A stretch of 39,270 nucleotides of DNA from a virus. The notes under the pieces are model-generated. The model ran no database searches and had not been told where the DNA came from. It worked only from the letters and a program-made list of their open reading frames with translations. Positions 35,501-39,270 of the stretch are shown in pieces (position 1 is the first letter of the stretch; every line of letters starts with the position of its first letter). Both the position numbers and the translations under genes were made by a program. The stretch covers positions 1 through 39,270 of the IMG/VR virus record IMGVR_UViG_3300042731_000955; one strand, given 5' to 3'.

Positions 35501-38500
35501 CAGTTCAGTCGATCAAAGGTGCTGAAGTTAGATACTTTGCTAAACTATATTCTCAAGCAAGTGGTGGATCTAGTCAACTTGTTTTCACCACAAACTCTGA
35601 CTTCTTAAAAGGTCATGAAGTTCTTCCTTCCGTAAATGGAATTCCATTAAACACAACCATTGACGGCGTACTTACCTCAGGTGGATTAACAACAATTGCG
35701 TTGAATAATGCAATTACTCAGACCATCAACGCTGGAACAGTCATTGAATTTGAGCGTGGTGCATCACCAATGGTCTTTGAGTCCACATACACTCAAGGAA
35801 ATTTTGTTGATAGCATTATCATCACTAATGGTGGTAGTGGATTTACAAACGGACAATATTTTGACGTTGGACTTGACGGTGGTACTGGCACAGGACTAAA
35901 AGCAACGATCACAGTTTCTGGTAATACAATTACAGAACTAGTTGTAACTGATGGTGGTTCTGGATATACTAGCGACTTTACTATTATCACTCCACCAACA
36001 GATATTGGTGCTGGATCCAGTATGGTTCTGGAAGCTAAAGTATCGACGGTCAACAGACAGTATGCGAACATTGCAGTTGACGTTGCAAGAACAACAGATC
36101 TAACAATTTCTTCGGATCTTTATGGCACAATTGGTGTTTCAAGATTCAAGAAAGATCAGTTTAATATCGGTACTGCAGGCAATGGTTCCATCGAACTTAA
36201 GACTGGTCCTGGTTCAGGACTAGACGCTGACTTACTTGATACCAAGCAAGGTTCTTTCTATACCAACGCAACAAACCTGTTCTCTGGTACAGTACCAACT
36301 GACCGACTAGCAGGTTCTTACAATATCAGTGTTTCTGGTTCTTCTGGTAATACCTTAAGACTGGCAACTGGTACTAACAACCCAACCTCCAACCCATCAC
36401 CAAACAACTTCGTCGAAGGTTTGGTTGCTAACACAATCAACAACTCCGCTGATGGTTTGAATGATGGCGGTTCTCAACACCTTGTTCTAACAATTAGAAA
36501 CAAAGGTCAGGGTCTAACTGCTGAAGGTGGTGTCAGACAAATGGCATTCACCGACAACGATAACATCTATCTACGTGGTTCTGGAACTGGAGTTACCACA
36601 TTCGGTACATGGGCAAAACTCTGGACATCACTAAATGATGGTCCTGGTTCTGGTCTAGATGCTGATAGACTTGCTAACAAGTCATCAACTTGGTATAGGA
36701 ATGCATTGAACATCAACTATGGTGTTCTTTCTGACAATAGAATTCCTACATTCTTACAAGCAACTAAGTTTAAGGATGATATTATCATCCAATCTTATAA
36801 TGGAGATCCTAGATATCGCGTTTATATCTCTGGTCAAATTCTCAACACATCTCCATTTACTCCTGGTAATGCAGTCAATCTATACAACGCACTTTCACAG
36901 GCAGTTGGTAGAATTGAGATCGACAATATCATCATTAACGATGATACTGATGATAATTTCAATGATTATACCATTATCATTGGTAGATTAACAAGTGGAG
37001 ACTTCAATGCACAAGGTGGTGCTGAGACTATTGGTAGTGCATCAAACAAAATTCCATTTGATGAATATGCAATTGATGACGGCAACGTCTTAGAAGTTGC
37101 AAAACTAGAAAGTGATGGCGGCACTGCTAACCTAAGACTAGGTAGAAAAGATGGTACTGCTTCTTCTCCTGGTGTTTATTTCAACAGTTCTCAGTTGGTT
37201 GCTAACTACAACACCGCAATTGTTGCTACTGGTGGTAATGCTACTGATGGATCAGGTACATTAAACGCACTCGTAGTTAATGCTGATGGATTTAACATTA
37301 ACGGTAATGTTGTTTGGAACGCTGGCAATATTACATTCCAGTCTTCAAACGTTGCAGATACTGCAGTAAAACGTGATGGATCTGGCAATTTTGCTGCTGG
37401 AACTATTACTGCTTCACTAACTGGTGCTGCATCACTCAACGTTCTGAAGACTGGCGATACCATGACTGGTTCGTTGAGTATTTCTGGAACTGGTTCTAAC
37501 CTATCAGTCGCTGGAACATCTCTATTGACTGGTGTTGTCACCATGTCAAATGATCTAAATGTTGATTCTGGTGCTCTATTCGTCGATGCTTCTTCTAACG
37601 AAGTTGGTATTAACGCTGGCAACAATCCACTATCTACTTTAGATGTTGTTGGTGATTCTGGTATCTATATCCGCACATCCACGAATGCTGTTGGTGCAAA
37701 AATCAGATTCTCTGATCAATCAGGTTCTACAACTCAAATTGGTACTTTCAGATATAACCACTCTGATAGTCAATCACCTAATAGCAATTATGGTGAAACC
37801 TTCACTATTGAAGGTACAGAACCAGAACTAGCACTCCGTGTTGTTGGCGACATTATTTCTTCCAGAAATATCGGTATCAACATCAACAGACAACCAAACT
37901 ACAACTTGGAAGTCGATGGTACTGGTTTCTTCAGTGGTATTCTGACACTTCAGAATACTGGAGCAGGTCAAATCAACTTCAACAATAACTCTGGTACGCG
38001 CTACTGGAAAGTTGGTTCTAACACAAATACATCTAATGTCTTCTCGTTTGAAGCATCTGATGCAAATGGAGGAACTGCCTTCAGTGGAGCACCTGCTATC
38101 TCACTTCATGGTGCTACCAATGCAGTAACAATCAACACAACTGCAACATCTGGTACTGATCCAACTGATGGATCTACTGTTAGAAACTATAAGTTCAATG
38201 TCGAAGGAGACATGAACATCAACGGTCAGTTCTTCCAGAACAATGCCGAGTTTGTAACATCCAGATGGACTGAGGCGACTAACGGAAATGACATCTATAG
38301 ATTGTCCAAGGTTGGTATCAATAAAGCAGATCCACAATATACTTTGGATCTCGATGGTGATTTTAATATCACGGGTATCCAGTATATTAATGGTAATGCA
38401 CAATGGTTGGATGCTAATGGAATTATCAAGGTTGTTCAAAATGCAGATATTGCAGAGAACATCACTATTACCAATTCTACCGATGCTTACTCAGATGGTC

Positions 38501-38565
38501 CTATTGTAATTGCAAACGGATATACAGTTACTATTGGTACTGGATCTTCATGGTCAATTAGATAA
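29524..38565 (+). CDS. Giant tail-fibre-like protein (3013 aa)
   Basis: A modular adhesin. In order: GxGYT repeats (about 59-140); a carbohydrate-binding-like YQAIETGTTSDSAPVHTDG stretch near 216; IATTEYVLNLA (about 279); the first part of a pectin-lyase-like beta-helix (294-450, GRIYVSEQIGSDLNDGRS); two helical DAA...RNW modules (781-973, 1038-1140); the resumed beta-helix (about 1340-1490, VISFLGGSGALVDGSKV and GGYCSITNSATNFGIHALR); LPTQKAVRDYI (about 1690); more GxGYT repeats (about 1820-1900, 2095-2170); GLDADLLD and GLDADRLA fibre motifs (about 2232, 2377); LKTGDTMTGSLSISG (2641); and a VTIGTGSSWSIR end. These motifs are typical of trimeric phage fibres. No S74 chaperone domain is visible. 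Likely role: receptor contact on the cyanobacterial surface. The beta-helix could bind or cut polysaccharide, but no catalytic residues can be assigned. Confidence 0.85.
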   Translation: MSFNINSDKEFIRGSKPQLIGDNELTIRAGSGTLEREIIRTQLDANTGLPRVGINRTGQRVNEVNITSGGSGYTTAPSVQIDPPSTPGGQQALASAFIFNGQVINIAINNPGSGYTSAPEVTISGGGGAGADADAVLDTVDFELDINGAIRTSTSIISDTARILNLDIDNVVTPDLVLRGPNLKTYMNGTGTLWDSNVIVQKDAYRYFGANVYQAIETGTTSDSAPVHTDGIELNGTVPFKHIGIRSNDQNAFAFGETGEAGIFPRSITPLLGDRSDRIATTEYVLNLATNDVGGRIYVSEQIGSDLNDGRSAVNPVRTIKKAAQLAWATPGVKETLVVSGGDYLEDNPISLPPDCSIVGDNLRLVIIRPKNPGKHIVKFGDKNYVIGVTYRDQIDANGDPVATWDFAMVFDDKQRICIDKEANGDFGTAYPIGHQIFGPDRFRVDFQQNTGLQQLTTGLTVVGVNTGARATIIDNTFTTTTGASAYISGTLDVELTSGSFVEGEQFRYITSASTNSAITAFTITETSGQNTFRTTTDPTSEIPGGSYLYLDDIDDSSFTQGYYEVASITPDDDVNPTYWDVEVVPILGSPQWNTTQSEGILIYDASVVSYTFDSTSLKSIRAEGEVVSVDDDITNTLPIQRIDFSLQGDPSIATGGFQSAQFGNAEDLGGIVFYTNELVGRANTHDFKEGQEILIQGLPTGGGTDLGFLNGKQRIYKVLEDADGRARRFVIPKKSSINDANFDPGQNATVSTFSKSITLSLLNSPNTFPLATPVDRRYQDACTFIRNNREFIADEVVGRINDEFKKDHYAVYDVSGNDFKIYLGTSGPANIYDNTNPTGTVSFGGSVYNITDFVYDNTVTGVATITTSVSIPSLNEDDIVKLAGIEVSCDNGTKIYPAYSSPGSDDQCREDVIHFCNAIVRDLEFGSNHNVIEAAQKYIVGAKVTYVENEIIQTVRAIEYARELCIYAMRNWRTENGTPSDPVYVPQYSSVTRYFDDTVITTTAGTPACANVASAIDALAFLWVDVISNDASGTYLDAAYLIARNRDVIADQALIDTETAYPGLGLDDINQRKCRRDINYVLGGLIRDLVLGGNSGIVTNAEFYFTGTELTGIPETQKAETIYAFQRVAEYAKQAMRNWSSSGNITASAPTNATYSPTSGQLILTIPTANLPAGFRGGTPDSRVGFQLGALSFTCNHDGGGTDASPKILDANVGQSFPVLGYSESGGISTIQLNVGPAGSNTDAHTFDSALPNGTIFVSDYTALTTPIPRFEDHSILTDYPNTPLCAGVESTISTAMGLFEDILDGTIEPGATTKTTGTIFDPAEIITYPDSYIYDQNNVRTAVRAIYDDYPIIEASPYTQNSSVISFLGGSGALVDGSKVKQPNCPFPGLELDGTASFPNQGKSMVASAFTIVSFGGTGYKVIEDGYTQLVSVFVIFCADGVLAESGGYCSITNSATNFGIHALRGVGFRREAYSFDVGTITNVSSTPTGRAILTVDGLGREPLEHYVVKIDGYENTNEVEYFIDSVGDVGAGPPFQADLTIDDGQGQPMDITDSATGLPVSTSVLTGKTIRLHRPSIVNSSSHTWEFAGSGTNYLALPENGGTKDEAEEQVSENYGRVYVSGTDELGDFKVGTFARIENRTGAITFTGTVTISEVEFLKLKGGDVVVTGFSADNTLGGAATSDSVLPTQKAVRDYITNNLGPFINKPYSTNAVPRALVELTDSGKISIDQIPALRPFEVYTVADAAARRSIEGALAGDIAIQQDTNASFILNNDLTSQFLAFQPDPTLQFTLNDIFTGSVSNGRIQATEYREGVVYTLTLTNGGSGYTQAPTVQINGTLGQGGVEAKAECTIANGEVVTISLIEYNGYIGGKGYSSTDPITVVITSPPGAGVTAQANALLESRLYGDIVNRIQIEDTDTIESSDVPSVTVNLTRVVNTSSSLESNWVALSSNQIAASDITSGVLETDRLALGGTANSFTFLRGDSNFALAVQSIKGAEVRYFAKLYSQASGGSSQLVFTTNSDFLKGHEVLPSVNGIPLNTTIDGVLTSGGLTTIALNNAITQTINAGTVIEFERGASPMVFESTYTQGNFVDSIIITNGGSGFTNGQYFDVGLDGGTGTGLKATITVSGNTITELVVTDGGSGYTSDFTIITPPTDIGAGSSMVLEAKVSTVNRQYANIAVDVARTTDLTISSDLYGTIGVSRFKKDQFNIGTAGNGSIELKTGPGSGLDADLLDTKQGSFYTNATNLFSGTVPTDRLAGSYNISVSGSSGNTLRLATGTNNPTSNPSPNNFVEGLVANTINNSADGLNDGGSQHLVLTIRNKGQGLTAEGGVRQMAFTDNDNIYLRGSGTGVTTFGTWAKLWTSLNDGPGSGLDADRLANKSSTWYRNALNINYGVLSDNRIPTFLQATKFKDDIIIQSYNGDPRYRVYISGQILNTSPFTPGNAVNLYNALSQAVGRIEIDNIIINDDTDDNFNDYTIIIGRLTSGDFNAQGGAETIGSASNKIPFDEYAIDDGNVLEVAKLESDGGTANLRLGRKDGTASSPGVYFNSSQLVANYNTAIVATGGNATDGSGTLNALVVNADGFNINGNVVWNAGNITFQSSNVADTAVKRDGSGNFAAGTITASLTGAASLNVLKTGDTMTGSLSISGTGSNLSVAGTSLLTGVVTMSNDLNVDSGALFVDASSNEVGINAGNNPLSTLDVVGDSGIYIRTSTNAVGAKIRFSDQSGSTTQIGTFRYNHSDSQSPNSNYGETFTIEGTEPELALRVVGDIISSRNIGININRQPNYNLEVDGTGFFSGILTLQNTGAGQINFNNNSGTRYWKVGSNTNTSNVFSFEASDANGGTAFSGAPAISLHGATNAVTINTTATSGTDPTDGSTVRNYKFNVEGDMNINGQFFQNNAEFVTSRWTEATNGNDIYRLSKVGINKADPQYTLDLDGDFNITGIQYINGNAQWLDANGIIKVVQNADIAENITITNSTDAYSDGPIVIANGYTVTIGTGSSWSIR
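29728..29744 (+). repeat. 17-bp GGSGYT word, copy 1
   Basis: ggtggttctggatatac, identical at 34999-35015 and 35953-35969 in the same gene; encodes GGSGYT at the heart of the beta repeat. Confidence 0.8.
31861..32445 (+). repeat. Helical DAA...RNW module, copy C, with internal insertion
   Basis: Residues about 780-974 of the fibre protein: DACTFIRNNREFIADEV, then CREDVIHFCNAIVRDLEFGS, ending ELCIYAMRNW. About 100 residues (about 805-905, ending VSCDNGTKIYPAYS) are inserted between the first and second landmarks. Same module as 9384-9677. Confidence 0.65.
32632..32943 (+). repeat. Helical DAA...RNW module, copy D
   Basis: Residues about 1037-1140: DAAYLIARNRDVIADQA, then CRRDINYVLGGLIRDLVLGG, ending AEYAKQAMRNW. 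This is the most regular copy and has no insertion. Confidence 0.7.
34999..35015 (+). repeat. 17-bp GGSGYT word, copy 2
   Basis: Identical to 29728-29744; lies in TNGGSGYTQAPTVQI. Confidence 0.8.
35953..35969 (+). repeat. 17-bp GGSGYT word, copy 3
   Basis: Identical to 29728-29744; lies in VTDGGSGYTSDFTII. Confidence 0.8.
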
Positions 38566-38571
38566 TAAATA
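38564..38571 (+). promoter_or_regulatory. Candidate late promoter (AATAAATA) before the last gene
   Basis: AATAAATA overlaps the fibre gene stop and ends 24 nt before the ATG at 38595, the same distance class as the gene 25 element. AGGA at 38579-38582 could be a weak Shine-Dalgarno. Confidence 0.45.
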
Positions 38572-38594
38572 ACGTTATAGGAAATCGGTAAAAA

Positions 38595-39270
38595 ATGTCC
38601 CAAGTAAATGCTGATAGAATTAATGTGGGAATGGGTGTTAAGTTTCCAGCTTTAACCCAATCCCAAATTAATGCCCGCTCCACTCAACCTGGAGATATGG
38701 TGTATAACATCACTGAGGAATCTTTCCAAGTTTATAATGGACTTGAAGGTCAATGGGAAATCATTGGAGAAGGGGCAGAGTTGTATGAGTTTAGCAGTGT
38801 TACTTTTACTCCTGGTGGTCAGACTGGATATACTGGTCCATCACTAGCACAAGTTAGATCTGCAATTAGTGGTAATGACGCATGGAAAAACGATACTAGT
38901 CTTTTCAATGTATCTAGTGGAAAGATTGAATGGACTGTCCCTGCAGATGCTGATTATTCAATCACAGCAGTAGGTGCTCAAGGTGGTAGAAGTAATTGCT
39001 ACGGTCCTAATGGTGGATTAGGTGCTTCAATGCAAGGTGTATTTACGCTTACTGCAGGACAGAAACTGTATATGGTTGTTGGACAAAGAGGCGGAGATAA
39101 TTGTTATGATGGCGGTGGTGGTGGAGCATCTTATGTCTGTACTGCATCAAGTGGTAGTGCATTACTTGTAGCTGGTGGAGGAGGTGCTGGATCTGCATCT
39201 GGTATGAATGGTCCTGGTCCTTTCCATGGTCATACTGGAACTACTGGAGGTGGTACAGCATGGGCTAATG
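38595..39270 (+). CDS. Adhesin-like virion protein with glycine-rich domain (3' truncated)
   Basis: An ORF open from ATG 38595 to the window end, 225 codons so far. The N-terminal part (NVGMGVKFPALTQSQINARS, then PGDMVYNITEESFQVYNG) resembles the short MVYNT...FQVYNG segment common in phage fibre proteins and in the 1608-aa protein here. From about residue 113 it reads WTVPADADYSITAVGAQGG, then TLTAGQKLYMVVGQRGG, then DGGGGGASYV and LLVAGGGGAG. This order matches the glycine-rich domain known from ALK/LTK receptors and from phage and bacterial surface proteins. Probable host-contact or fibre-tip protein; the missing C-terminus prevents a firmer call. Confidence 0.8.
   Translation, partial: MSQVNADRINVGMGVKFPALTQSQINARSTQPGDMVYNITEESFQVYNGLEGQWEIIGEGAELYEFSSVTFTPGGQTGYTGPSLAQVRSAISGNDAWKNDTSLFNVSSGKIEWTVPADADYSITAVGAQGGRSNCYGPNGGLGASMQGVFTLTAGQKLYMVVGQRGGDNCYDGGGGGASYVCTASSGSALLVAGGGGAGSASGMNGPGPFHGHTGTTGGGTAWAN

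Overview
The window is a late structural-gene block from a T4-like myovirus, most probably a marine cyanophage infecting Synechococcus or Prochlorococcus (Kyanoviridae type). The reasons are the gene order 25-6-7-8 of baseplate wedge proteins, the DUF4815-type virion protein that follows, a 2-oxoglutarate-Fe(II) oxygenase tail end, AT-rich DNA, and copies of the T4-type late promoter TATAAATA/CTAAATA in the gaps between genes. Every gene lies on the + strand. There is no RNA gene, transposon or CRISPR array, and no gene-free stretch above 100 bases.

Layout. 3-1043: the end of a 2OG-Fe(II) oxygenase, a conserved-looking 229-aa protein of unknown role, and a 56-aa overlapping small ORF. 1074-3262: gp25 and gp6, compact baseplate wedge proteins. 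3270-13835: a gp7-like baseplate wedge protein enlarged to 3521 aa by a patchwork of repeated adhesin-like modules and a YHYH-type domain. 13893-15734: gp8, followed by a clear rho-independent terminator. 15831-23948: a 2705-aa DUF4815 virion protein. 23957-24163: a 68-aa coiled-coil protein. 24150-28976: a 1608-aa virion protein with two cupredoxin-like domains. 28979-29479: a 166-aa structural-type protein. 29524-38565: a 3013-aa tail-fibre-like protein with a beta-helix split by helical modules. 38595-end: the start of another adhesin-like protein with a glycine-rich domain.

How the genes work together. gp25, gp6, gp7 and gp8 should form the wedges of the contractile-tail baseplate. The large downstream proteins are likely peripheral baseplate and fibre parts that contact the host. 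They share a small set of modules: GxGYT beta repeats, a DAA...RNW helical module, GM-V-G/GT-V repeats, a DGVLQ motif and an EIIxY...RG..GT repeat. These modules move between genes, and some sit inside others. The most unusual observation is a cupredoxin fold with all four type-1 copper ligands (H296, C345, H348, M351) inside the 1608-aa protein, with a degenerate second copy interrupted by another module. Expression appears to be driven by late promoters, three of which sit 35-37 nt before a start codon.
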